A DNA stretch of 64,000 bases from Pinibacter aurantiacus (lineage in GTDB: Bacteria; Bacteroidota; Bacteroidia; Chitinophagales; Chitinophagaceae), in contig NZ_JAHSPG010000006.1 of assembly GCF_019130065.1 (NCBI RefSeq), positions 310,001 through 374,000 on the forward strand. Reading direction: 5' to 3'. This document shows positions 1 to 8,928 of this stretch, piece by piece. Each line of letters opens with the position of its first letter. Position 1 is the stretch's first letter. The notes below the pieces were generated by a model, which saw only the letters and a program-made list of their open reading frames with translations, did not search any database and was not told the origin of the DNA. A program made the translations under genes and the position numbers.

Positions 1-9
1 TATTTACGA

Positions 10-2796
10 ATGCTTCCTGTATTGAAGAATAGAACTAGTTTGTTTTTGTTTGTCATCGTGTTTTGCATGATGAATATTGCTGCCAATGCACAGAATAAAA
101 AGGCAGACAAAGAAATCAATCTCCTCCTTTCTGCAAATGCATCCAAACGTGCGCAATTCGGTGCAGGAAAAATTTCCGATGCGTTATATCAATCCGGGTA
201 TGTTGCGAAAACAATTGTGGGTGGAAAGTCCGCTGCAAAAAGTGTAACGATAGTTATTGGAAAGTTGGATGATGATATTTGCAGGAATGAAATTGCACAG
301 AATAAAATTGCCATCGAAAAGCAGCCGGGTAAAGAAGGCTTCGTAATAAAACAAATTTCTTCTAGTAAAATCCTCGTTGCGGGCGCAGATGAAAGCGGTG
401 TTTTGTATGGATCGCTGGCACTGACGGACAGCATAAAAAAAAACAATAAGGTTCCCGAAAAGTTGAACGTTACTGATCAGCCGGAAATGGTGCTGCGTGG
501 CGCTTGTGTGGGTTTGCAAAAGCCTGCCTATCTGCCTGGCCGCAATGTATATGAGTATCCATATACCGAAGAAACTTTCCCCTGGTTCTACGATAAAAAA
601 TTGTGGCTGCAATATCTCGATTCACTTGTTTCATACAGATTGAATTCACTGTATTTGTGGAACGGTCATCCGTTTGCTTCTTTAGTTAAACTGAAAGATT
701 ATCCTTACGCAGTAGAAGTGGACGATGCTACTTTTAAGAAGAACGAAGAGATGTTCACGTTCCTCACTGAAGAGGCTGATAAACGTGGTATTTGGGTGAT
801 TCAATCATTTTACAACATTATCGTTTCGAAACCTTTCGCAGAGAGAAATAATTTAAAAACGCAGGACAGGAACAGGCCGATCATTCCGATCATCGCAGAT
901 TATACAAGAAAATCAATTGCTGCATTTGTAGAGAAATATCCAAATGTTGGCTTGCTTGTTACGCTGGGAGAAGCGATGGAAGGAGTTGGCCAGGATGATA
1001 TCGACTGGTTCACTAAAACAATTATTCCCGGAGTGCAGGATGGTTTAAAGGCGCTTGGCTCAAATAGGCAACCACCAATCGTTTTACGAGCACATGATTC
1101 CGATGCTCCATCTGTAATGAAGTATGCATTGCCCTTGTATAAAAATTTGTACACGATGGCGAAGTACAATGGCGAAGCGCTTACGACATACACTCCACGT
1201 GGTTCCTGGGCCGAATTGCATCGCACACTGAGTCGCATTGGAACCGTGCATATAGAAAATGTACACATCATGGCGAATCTTGAACCGTTCCGTTATGGTT
1301 CTGCCGATTTTATTCAAAAATGTGTGCAGGCAATGCACAATGTTTACGAAGCAAATGGCTTGCACTTGTATCCTGAAGCCTCTTATTGGGACTGGCCTTA
1401 CACTGCTGATAAAAGTTCTCCGCGCTTGCTGCAAATTGAACGTGATTGGATATGGTACAAAACATGGTCGCGCTATGCGTGGAACTGCCATCGGGATAGA
1501 GGAGGTGAGATCAATTATTGGGGCGGTGAGTTGGGTGACAAATATGGTTGTGATTTGTTACAGGGGAAAAATATACTGGAGGCTTACGAACAGGCCGGAG
1601 AAATAGCGCCAAAGCTGCTCAGACGTTTTGGTATTACAGACGGCAATCGACAAACATTGACACTCGGCATGTTGATGCCGCAGTTGATCAATCCCAACAG
1701 GTTTGGCTTGTTTACATTGTTGTATACTTCAGAAAGCCCTGAAGGCGAAATGCTGATCGAGTATGCGGACAGGGAATGGAAGCATCAACCTCATGTTGGT
1801 GAAACGCCAGTGCAAATTGCCGGTGAAGTGGTTGAACATGGAAGAAAGGCAAAAGAAGCCATTGACAAAGCGGCATCGTCTGTAACGAAAGACAAGGCAG
1901 AGTTTGAACGGCTGAGAAACGACGTTTATTGTTATGATGCATTGGCGAGATCGTATTCGGAGAAAGCAATTGCGGCCTTGTCTGTATTGCGTTACAAGTA
2001 CTCAAAGGATAATGCTGACCTGGAAACAGCCTTGGATCATTTGAAAAAAAGTGTAGATGCTTATGAAGAGTTGACGAATCTTACAAACGATACCTACTTG
2101 TATGCAAACAGCATGCAGACTTCTCAACGCAAAATTCCGATTCGCGGTGTGGATGGCACTTTCAAAACATGGAAGGAGTGTTTACCTGTTTACCAGCAGG
2201 AGTATAATTATTTGAAAAAGAATATTGACTCGTTGAAGACTTCAAGTCAGGCCGTAAAAATTAAAACACAACCTGTAATATTGAAGAATGCTCCTGTTAA
2301 GTTGTTGAGTAAGGTTGAAGGTGAATATGTTGTTGGAAGTGGAGCTTCCGTTTTTAGTGATACAGCATCTGCAATTACAGGTTATGCTCCTGAAATAAAG
2401 GATTTGAAAGGTATTCGTTTCTCAAGGACAGAGCAAAAAAAATCAGGTACAGAGGTGACATTCAAGAGTGACAAGGCGGTGAAAGTTGTGGTTGGCTTTT
2501 TCAAAATAAAAGACAAAGCGAATTATCTTGCTCCGTCTGATCTTGAAACGGATGCGACCGCAAATGATCTTGGGCAGGCGGATATTAAACTGGCGAATGC
2601 CTTATCCGTGGCAGGGTTTCCATTGTTGAACATTCATACATTTTCATTTCCTGCAGGAACCAATACCTTGAAGCTGTCAAAAGGTGCATGTCTTGTGTTG
2701 GGCTTCATTGATGGTTCGACAGATGTGCCGCGTTACAATGCAGGCGTTGGCATAACGGGAGAGAATGAGGATGTTGATTGGTTGTTCGAAAAGTAG
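10..2796 (+). CDS. Exported alpha-uronidase-like glycoside hydrolase
   Basis: A 928-residue exported protein with a signal peptide ending near residue 28 (NIAANAQ). Residues about 35-150 look like the zincin-like N-terminal domain found before GH20, GH67 and GH115 catalytic barrels (VTIVIGKLDDD, then GVLYGSLALTDSIK). A TIM-barrel-like region follows from about residue 160 to 560 with acidic and aromatic motifs (LYLWNGHPF, LLVTLGEAMEG, YPEASYWDWP, GGEINYWGGELGDKYG). An alpha-helical segment and a C-terminal beta region come next. This layout suggests an alpha-glucuronidase- or alpha-galacturonidase-type enzyme acting on acidic side chains of pectin, but I cannot place it in a CAZy family. It heads a co-directional run of pectin enzymes, 66 bp before the next gene. 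Its TAG stop is the first part of a hairpin repeat. The fold is reasonably supported; the substrate is inferred. Confidence 0.6.
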   Translation: MLPVLKNRTSLFLFVIVFCMMNIAANAQNKKADKEINLLLSANASKRAQFGAGKISDALYQSGYVAKTIVGGKSAAKSVTIVIGKLDDDICRNEIAQNKIAIEKQPGKEGFVIKQISSSKILVAGADESGVLYGSLALTDSIKKNNKVPEKLNVTDQPEMVLRGACVGLQKPAYLPGRNVYEYPYTEETFPWFYDKKLWLQYLDSLVSYRLNSLYLWNGHPFASLVKLKDYPYAVEVDDATFKKNEEMFTFLTEEADKRGIWVIQSFYNIIVSKPFAERNNLKTQDRNRPIIPIIADYTRKSIAAFVEKYPNVGLLVTLGEAMEGVGQDDIDWFTKTIIPGVQDGLKALGSNRQPPIVLRAHDSDAPSVMKYALPLYKNLYTMAKYNGEALTTYTPRGSWAELHRTLSRIGTVHIENVHIMANLEPFRYGSADFIQKCVQAMHNVYEANGLHLYPEASYWDWPYTADKSSPRLLQIERDWIWYKTWSRYAWNCHRDRGGEINYWGGELGDKYGCDLLQGKNILEAYEQAGEIAPKLLRRFGITDGNRQTLTLGMLMPQLINPNRFGLFTLLYTSESPEGEMLIEYADREWKHQPHVGETPVQIAGEVVEHGRKAKEAIDKAASSVTKDKAEFERLRNDVYCYDALARSYSEKAIAALSVLRYKYSKDNADLETALDHLKKSVDAYEELTNLTNDTYLYANSMQTSQRKIPIRGVDGTFKTWKECLPVYQQEYNYLKKNIDSLKTSSQAVKIKTQPVILKNAPVKLLSKVEGEYVVGSGASVFSDTASAITGYAPEIKDLKGIRFSRTEQKKSGTEVTFKSDKAVKVVVGFFKIKDKANYLAPSDLETDATANDLGQADIKLANALSVAGFPLLNIHTFSFPAGTNTLKLSKGACLVLGFIDGSTDVPRYNAGVGITGENEDVDWLFEK

Positions 2797-2822
2797 AGAC
2801 AAGGCAATGCCTTGTCTGTACA
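2794..2822. repeat. Hairpin repeat, family A (GTAGAGAC type)
   Basis: AGACAAGGCA and TGCCTTGTCT form perfect 10-bp arms (2797-2817) around one A. The element opens with GTAGAGAC, and the TAG is the stop codon of the upstream gene (2794-2796). Related GTAGAGAC hairpins lie at 32961, 47928, 54618 and 59032. It could act as an RNA hairpin between two co-transcribed genes. Confidence 0.75.
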
Positions 2823-2862
2823 GCGAGCGCGATAAAAATTTGCTTTTTGCTAAAAATATAAG

Positions 2863-4410
2863 ATGAAGAATATTAGTATCACATTTGCGATCGTATTGTT
2901 TTCCATGCAGTCATTGATTGCGCAGGATTACAAGCCTTCATTTATCAAAACAGATAAATTGAAGAATGATGTTGTGTACTTCAACTCGATTGATTCTGGA
3001 GATGTACAGAACTATGTGCCGAATGATAAAGCATACGATTGGATAGTGCAGAATACCCCGTTGTTTGAATGCCCCGACAGTACTATACAAACAGTATACA
3101 ATTACCGCTGGTGGACGTTTCGCAAACATTTAAAGCAAACACCGGATGGTTTTGTTTTTACGGAATTCATCATTCCTGTTTCGCATGCAGGCAAGTATAA
3201 CGCCATCAGCAGTGCGCTTGGGCACCAGGTGTATGAAGGTCGTTGGTTGCACGATCCCAAGTATATACAGCAATATTTGAACTTTTGGTTCTTTGTTGAC
3301 AGTAAAGAGAAGAAACAGTTCATGCATCGTTTCAGTGGTTGGGTAGAAGATGCGGTGTATAATTTTTATCTTGTTAACAATGATTTGAACTATGTGAAAT
3401 CCGTAATGCCTGCGATGGACGCTGACTATAAGTTGTGGGAGGAGGAAAGAAGATTTCCTGATGGTTTATTTTGGCAGTATGACGTGAAGGACGCGATGGA
3501 AGAATCGATTAGTGGGTCGCGCAAATTCAGGAACAGAAGACCGTCTATTAATAGTTACATGTATGGCAACGCGGTGGCGATGGCAGAGATGGCGACGTTG
3601 ACTGGAATTGATTCGATTAAAGGTCGTTATACCAGCAAAGCGACAGAAATTAAAAACGGTGTAGAAAACAGATTGTGGAACGAAAAGGATGCATTCTTTG
3701 AAACAGGAATGGAGAAGGGGGATACTTTGGCCAACGCAAGAGAGGCCATAGGCTTCACACCGTGGTATTTTAATTTGCCAAGTGACAATGATAAGTTCGC
3801 CAAAGCATGGTCGCAGATCATAGACACAGCAGGCTTTATGGCTCCCTGGGGTTTAACAACTGCGGAGAGAAGACATCCCGCATTCCGTACTCATGGCGTA
3901 GGTAAATGCGAGTGGGACGGAGCGATCTGGCCGTTTGCATCCACGCAAACATTGAAAGGATTATCTCATTTGTTGACGGATTATAAACACAAGGGAGGGA
4001 TGACTCCACAGGTCTTTTACAACGCATTTCACACTTATGCAAGCTCGCATCAAATGGATGGTGTGATTTATATTGGCGAATACCAGGATGAAAAAACCGG
4101 AGCGTGGCTAAAAGGAAACAACCCGCGCAGCAGATATTACAATCACTCCGGGTTTTGCGATCTTGTGATCAATGATTTAGTTGGGTTCAAACCTCGCACA
4201 GACAATAAGATAGATGTTAACCCATTGTTGCCTGCTGGCGAGTGGGATTGGTTCTGCCTTGAGAATATTTCGTATCATGGCAAACAAGTTTGCATCTTGT
4301 GGGATAAGAACGGGAAGAAGTATGGCAAGGGAAAAGGATTTCGTATTTATGTTGATAACAAAGAAGTTTATCACGGCAAGAAATTGACACATGTTACGGT
4401 TGATCTTTAA
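2863..4410 (+). CDS. MGH1-like six-hairpin glycoside hydrolase
   Basis: A 515-residue exported protein with a signal peptide to about residue 20 (SLIAQ). The body looks like an (alpha/alpha)6 barrel of the MGH1/GH63-like group. Supporting segments are YNYRWWTFRKHL, a run of aromatic residues around FSGWVEDAVYNFYL, DGLFWQYDVKDAMEESISG, the central GKCEWDGAIWPFASTQTL, and YYNHSGFCDLVINDLVG near the C-terminus. A short beta tail (NPLLPAGEWDWFCLENISYHG) resembles the C-terminal sandwich of six-hairpin enzymes. Proteins of this type are frequent in Bacteroidetes pectin loci, but few have a known substrate. It sits between the uronidase-like gene and the polygalacturonase, 55 bp from the latter, so a role on pectic oligosaccharides is inferred from context. 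I see no damage to the gene. Confidence 0.65.
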   Translation: MKNISITFAIVLFSMQSLIAQDYKPSFIKTDKLKNDVVYFNSIDSGDVQNYVPNDKAYDWIVQNTPLFECPDSTIQTVYNYRWWTFRKHLKQTPDGFVFTEFIIPVSHAGKYNAISSALGHQVYEGRWLHDPKYIQQYLNFWFFVDSKEKKQFMHRFSGWVEDAVYNFYLVNNDLNYVKSVMPAMDADYKLWEEERRFPDGLFWQYDVKDAMEESISGSRKFRNRRPSINSYMYGNAVAMAEMATLTGIDSIKGRYTSKATEIKNGVENRLWNEKDAFFETGMEKGDTLANAREAIGFTPWYFNLPSDNDKFAKAWSQIIDTAGFMAPWGLTTAERRHPAFRTHGVGKCEWDGAIWPFASTQTLKGLSHLLTDYKHKGGMTPQVFYNAFHTYASSHQMDGVIYIGEYQDEKTGAWLKGNNPRSRYYNHSGFCDLVINDLVGFKPRTDNKIDVNPLLPAGEWDWFCLENISYHGKQVCILWDKNGKKYGKGKGFRIYVDNKEVYHGKKLTHVTVDL

Positions 4411-4465
4411 CGTATTTTACAAAGTCAATCGCATTAAAATTGAATCTTAAAAAAACGACTGCCTT

Positions 4466-6022
4466 TTGAAAAAGTTATTCCAAATATTTTTAGCGAGCAT
4501 CATTCTATGCTTTTCAGCAAGTGCGTTACATGCACAGCAATACTACAATGTGCTTAATTATGGCGCAAAACGTGACAGTAGCAAACTCTGCACGCAGGCC
4601 ATCAAAAGCGCTATCGATGCAGCATCTAAAGCCGGAGGCGGTACGATTTATTTTCCAGCCGGTAAATACCTCACAGGGCCAATCCATTTAAAGAGTAACA
4701 TAACAATATTTATCGACGCTGGTGCGGAATTGCATTTCAGCGACGACTTTGATAATTATCTTCCAATGGTAGAGTCACGTTGGGAAGGAACCGACGTGCA
4801 AAATTTTTCTCCATTGTTCTACGCTTACAAAGCCGAGAATATTACCATTCGTGGTCGCGGCATTATTGATGGTCATGGAAAAAAATGGTGGGATTTTCAC
4901 CATAAATTGTACGATAAAACAACGCCGCGCAGCAAGTGGCAGGATACATTTGCTTCAAACAACAAAAATGTAGTTATGCCTGAAGTGCCAGACATGATTC
5001 AGCGTGGCTTTCTTCGTCCGCCATTCATACAGCCGATGTATTGCAAGAATGTTTTGATAGAAGGAATCACCATTCACAATTCCCCATTCTGGACAGTGAA
5101 CCCTGAGTTTTGCGAAAACGTAACAGTAACTGGCGTTACAATACAGAATCCTGTATCACCGAATACGGATGGCATTAATCCTGAGTCTTGCCGCTATGTG
5201 CATATTTCCAATTGCCACATAAGTGTTGGTGATGATTGCATCACCATCAAATCAGGTAAGGATAGTGCAGGAAGAAAGATGAACGTACCTGCGGAAAATT
5301 ATACGATCACAAACTGCACGATGCTTTCGGGTCATGGTGGTGTGGTGATTGGAAGTGAGATGTCGGGCAGTGTAAAAAAGATTGCTATTTCCAATTGCAT
5401 TTTTGATGGAACAGACAGAGGTATACGCATTAAAACGGCAAGAGGTCGCGGAGGCGTTGTAGAAGATATTCGCGTTGACAATATCATCATGAAGAACATC
5501 CGCCAGCAGGCTATCGTATTTGATATGCAATACACAAAGACCGCGCCACAGCCGGTTACGGAAAAAACGCCCATCTTTAGAAATTGTCATTTTAGCAATA
5601 TCACCGCTGACGGAAATGAAGCAATATTGATCGATGGCATAGAGGAAATGCCAGTAGAGAATGTGACGTTCCATGATGTGCGCATGAATATGCAAACGGG
5701 CGTTACGATTAGAAATGCGAAGAACATAGAATTTCACCAGGTTGCCATTACTGCAAAAAAGAGTGTTTCTTTTTCAGTTGAGAACACTGCAGGCATTGAG
5801 TTAGACGGCGTTAAGACTTTACAACCTACTGCGGGTAAACCTTTGATCACAATGAAAAGCATGACTGATGCATTTGTTCACGGTTGCAATCCTGTTAAGG
5901 GGACAGATGTTTTCTTACAAATAAGCAATGTTGATTCTTCAGAGATTGTGATCAAGGACAACAACTTCAAGAATGTGAAAGCGATTTTATCGGAGGACGT
6001 AAAAAATATTAAAGTGGAGTAG
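4466..6022 (+). CDS. GH28 polygalacturonase, exported
   Basis: A 518-residue GH28 right-handed beta-helix enzyme that hydrolyses alpha-1,4 bonds between galacturonic acid units, or GalA-Rha bonds in rhamnogalacturonan. The full active-site set is present: NTDG at 233-236, GDD at 255-257, GHG at 289-291 and RIKT at 321-324. These supply the three catalytic aspartates, the active-site histidine and the substrate-binding Arg/Lys. The N-terminus opens with the usual VLNYGAKRD segment. The start is a TTG codon: it gives a clean signal peptide (MKKLFQIFLASIILCFSASA, then LHAQ), and no ATG fits. The next gene starts 66 bp downstream. In this locus it probably works in the periplasm on oligogalacturonides made by the PL1 lyase. 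Endo or exo action and backbone preference cannot be read from the sequence. Confidence 0.93.
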   Translation: MKKLFQIFLASIILCFSASALHAQQYYNVLNYGAKRDSSKLCTQAIKSAIDAASKAGGGTIYFPAGKYLTGPIHLKSNITIFIDAGAELHFSDDFDNYLPMVESRWEGTDVQNFSPLFYAYKAENITIRGRGIIDGHGKKWWDFHHKLYDKTTPRSKWQDTFASNNKNVVMPEVPDMIQRGFLRPPFIQPMYCKNVLIEGITIHNSPFWTVNPEFCENVTVTGVTIQNPVSPNTDGINPESCRYVHISNCHISVGDDCITIKSGKDSAGRKMNVPAENYTITNCTMLSGHGGVVIGSEMSGSVKKIAISNCIFDGTDRGIRIKTARGRGGVVEDIRVDNIIMKNIRQQAIVFDMQYTKTAPQPVTEKTPIFRNCHFSNITADGNEAILIDGIEEMPVENVTFHDVRMNMQTGVTIRNAKNIEFHQVAITAKKSVSFSVENTAGIELDGVKTLQPTAGKPLITMKSMTDAFVHGCNPVKGTDVFLQISNVDSSEIVIKDNNFKNVKAILSEDVKNIKVE

Positions 6023-6088
6023 TGTTAATCAAAAGTAAAAAATAGAAATTAAAAAGCCTCTCATGCTTTCACTTTAACACTAGACTAA

Positions 6089-8926
6089 ATGCCGAGAATG
6101 AAATTTTTAATGCTGCCCATTTTTACAACATTGTTTTGTGTAACATCAAAATCACAAAACAATGATCTGCAATTGTGGTACAACAAGCCGGCGGAGAAAT
6201 GGACAGAGGCTTTGCCAATTGGCAACGGGCATTTGGGTGCGATGATTTACGGAGGTGTGGGGGAAGACAGAATTCAGTTTAACGAATCGACTTTGTGGAG
6301 TGATGGTCCGAGAGATTATAACCGCAAAGGAGCGTATCAATACTTGGAACCTATTAGGAAGTTATTGGCAGAAGGTAAACAAAAGGAAGCCGAAGAGCTG
6401 GCGCAGGAACATTTTATGGGTTTGAGAAGCAATGAAAAAGGGTATGAAACGAGGAGAAAAGAATGGCTGCAAAAAGTAAAAGGCGATGTGATTATCAGCT
6501 CTCCTCAATGGAACAATGCGCAATGGGAAAGCATGCAGTTACCCACACTGAACGGTTGGGAAACGGCGGGCCTCGAAGGGTTAGACGGAGCGGTTTGGTT
6601 TAAAACAACTTTTGCATTGCCCGATGATTGGCAAGGTAAAGAACTGCTGATTAGTTTAGGCAAGATTCGGGATCTTGATATTACCTATATCAATGGTAAA
6701 CAAATCGGAAGTACGGAAGATATCACGACCAATAGATTGTATAGCATTCCTGCCAACCTTCTGAAGAAAGGAATCAACGAAATCGAAGTGCAGGTCATCA
6801 ACTATTTTGACAAAGGAGGCTTTGCGGGAACCAAAGGCGATCGCGAAATATTTGCTATTTATCCAAAAGAAAGAAATGGCAAAGAGAGTGTGAAACTCAA
6901 GACTGTATGGGAGTATTGGATACAGAATGATGATGCACCCGCAATGCCAAGGTACCAGGCCGACTATCAGCCTTTTGGTGAATTACAATTAAGTTCACAA
7001 GTTGCAGACATAAGTGAATATCGCAGGACACTTGATATATCGAATGCGGTGTCAACGGTTGCCTACAAAAGTGGCAATGTTACTTATACAAAAGAATATC
7101 TCGCCAATTATCCGGACAATGTCATTGCTGTTCATTTAAAGGCTTCAGGAAAGGGCAACGTGAACTATAAAGCGACATTTACTACCGTTCACAAGAATTA
7201 TTCGATTCGGAAAATTGATGATCATACATTGGCACTGGATGTTGCGGTAAAAAATGGCGCGATGAAGGCTACTGCTTATTTGTACGTCGATAACAAAAAT
7301 GGCAGAGTGGAGGTAGCGGACAAGGCGCTTCAAATCAGCAACAGCGATGAGGCGACATTATACATGATCGCTGCAACTAATTTCAAAAACTATCGTGATG
7401 TTTCCGCAGACGCAAATGCCATTTGCAAAGCGAAACTCGCTGCAGTTAAGAAGTTGATTTATGAGAAAGTAAAAGCGGCACACATTGCAGACTACAAAAA
7501 ATACTTTGATAAATTTTCTCTTCAGCTGAATGGGGGTATAGCAAATTCCGGATTGCCAACAGATGAAAGGATCAAACAGTTTTCGATAACAAATGATCCT
7601 GCTTTGCTAACACTGTATGTGCAATATGCAAGGTATTTGATGTTGTCATCTTCGAGGCAGGGAACGAATGCTGCAAATCTGCAGGGCATCTGGAACGATT
7701 TGCTCACGCCACCATGGGGGAGTAAATACACGACCAATATAAACCTGCAGATGAATTACTGGCCATCGGAATCTTTGAACTTATCGGCTTGTACACCGCC
7801 TTTATTTAAGTTAATAAAAGAAGTTGCAGAAGCAGGAAAGGAAACAGCAAAGGAGTATTACAATGCACCGGGTTTTGTACTGCATCACAATACAGATCAG
7901 TGGCGGGGAACTGCTCCAATCAACGCCAGCAATCACGGTATTTGGGTAACTGGTGGCGCATGGCTCTCCAGTCATCTTTGGGAGCATTATTTATTTACGC
8001 GGGATAAAACTTTTCTTCAAAACGAAGCTTATCCTGTGATGAAAGCTGCCGCCGATTTCTTTGTGCATTTTTTGGTTAAAGATGAATCAACAGGTTGGCT
8101 GATCAGCACTCCTTCCAATTCCCCGGAACATGGCGGATTGGTTGCAGGGCCGACAATGGATCATCAAATTATTCGTGAACTTTTCAGCAATACAATAGAG
8201 GCTGCCAAAGCATTGGGCGTCGATGAATCGTTCAGAAAAAAGTTACTGCAAAAATATGATAGCATTGCACCTAATCAAATCGGCAAGTACGGGCAGTTGC
8301 AGGAGTGGTTGCAGGATAAAGATGATTCAAGTGACACGCATCGTCACGTCTCGCATTTGTGGGGCGTCTATCCCGGAAAGGACATTACATGGAACAATGA
8401 GAAAATGATGAAAGCTGCGAGACAATCATTGTTGTATCGCGGTGATGATGGTACAGGATGGAGCATTGCATGGAAGGTGAATTTGTGGGCTAGATTTAAG
8501 GACGGTGATCATGCCATGAAGATGTTGCAGAAATTATTATCAGATGCTACGGCGGGCAAAGGAAGTGAAAGCGGCGGTGTTTATCCAAACCTGTTCGATG
8601 CGCATCCGCCGTTTCAGATCGATGGAAATTTTGGTGGTGCTGCTGGTGTCGCTGAAATGTTGGTGCAGAGCCACATGGGCTATGTAGAACTTTTGCCGGC
8701 ATTGCCTTCTACGCTTCCAGGCGGTGTTGTGAAAGGCATTTGTGCAAGAGGAAATTTTACCATAAATATGCAATGGGAAAAAGGAAAACTTATGCGTGCC
8801 GATATTACCTCAAATGCAGGAAGTAATTGCATTGTAAAATGTGGTGATAGAACCGTAGCGTTTAAAACAGTGAAAGGAAAAACATATTCATTAGATCAGG
8901 CATTGACATTGATACAAACAAAGTGA
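6089..8926 (+). CDS. GH95 alpha-L-fucosidase/galactosidase with inserted domain
   Basis: A 945-residue exported GH95 enzyme. The N-terminal sandwich begins with TEALPIGNGHLGAMIYGG (about 39-56). The (alpha/alpha)6 barrel carries NINLQMNYWPSE with N550 and N552, SNSPEHGG with E680, and PPFQIDGNFGG with D845. These match the Asn pair, Glu and Asp of the bifidobacterial founder of the family. GH95 inverting enzymes remove terminal alpha-L-fucose or alpha-L-galactose. Residues about 112-290 interrupt the first domain with a jelly-roll resembling the GH2 sugar-binding domain (WFKTTFALPDDWQGKELLISLG, LDITYINGKQIG). The start at 6089 is an ATG; an alternative ATG at 6098 gives an equally good signal peptide. 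Only 2 bp separate it from the next gene, so the two are surely co-transcribed. Confidence 0.9.
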   Translation: MPRMKFLMLPIFTTLFCVTSKSQNNDLQLWYNKPAEKWTEALPIGNGHLGAMIYGGVGEDRIQFNESTLWSDGPRDYNRKGAYQYLEPIRKLLAEGKQKEAEELAQEHFMGLRSNEKGYETRRKEWLQKVKGDVIISSPQWNNAQWESMQLPTLNGWETAGLEGLDGAVWFKTTFALPDDWQGKELLISLGKIRDLDITYINGKQIGSTEDITTNRLYSIPANLLKKGINEIEVQVINYFDKGGFAGTKGDREIFAIYPKERNGKESVKLKTVWEYWIQNDDAPAMPRYQADYQPFGELQLSSQVADISEYRRTLDISNAVSTVAYKSGNVTYTKEYLANYPDNVIAVHLKASGKGNVNYKATFTTVHKNYSIRKIDDHTLALDVAVKNGAMKATAYLYVDNKNGRVEVADKALQISNSDEATLYMIAATNFKNYRDVSADANAICKAKLAAVKKLIYEKVKAAHIADYKKYFDKFSLQLNGGIANSGLPTDERIKQFSITNDPALLTLYVQYARYLMLSSSRQGTNAANLQGIWNDLLTPPWGSKYTTNINLQMNYWPSESLNLSACTPPLFKLIKEVAEAGKETAKEYYNAPGFVLHHNTDQWRGTAPINASNHGIWVTGGAWLSSHLWEHYLFTRDKTFLQNEAYPVMKAAADFFVHFLVKDESTGWLISTPSNSPEHGGLVAGPTMDHQIIRELFSNTIEAAKALGVDESFRKKLLQKYDSIAPNQIGKYGQLQEWLQDKDDSSDTHRHVSHLWGVYPGKDITWNNEKMMKAARQSLLYRGDDGTGWSIAWKVNLWARFKDGDHAMKMLQKLLSDATAGKGSESGGVYPNLFDAHPPFQIDGNFGGAAGVAEMLVQSHMGYVELLPALPSTLPGGVVKGICARGNFTINMQWEKGKLMRADITSNAGSNCIVKCGDRTVAFKTVKGKTYSLDQALTLIQTK

Positions 8927-8928
8927 TC

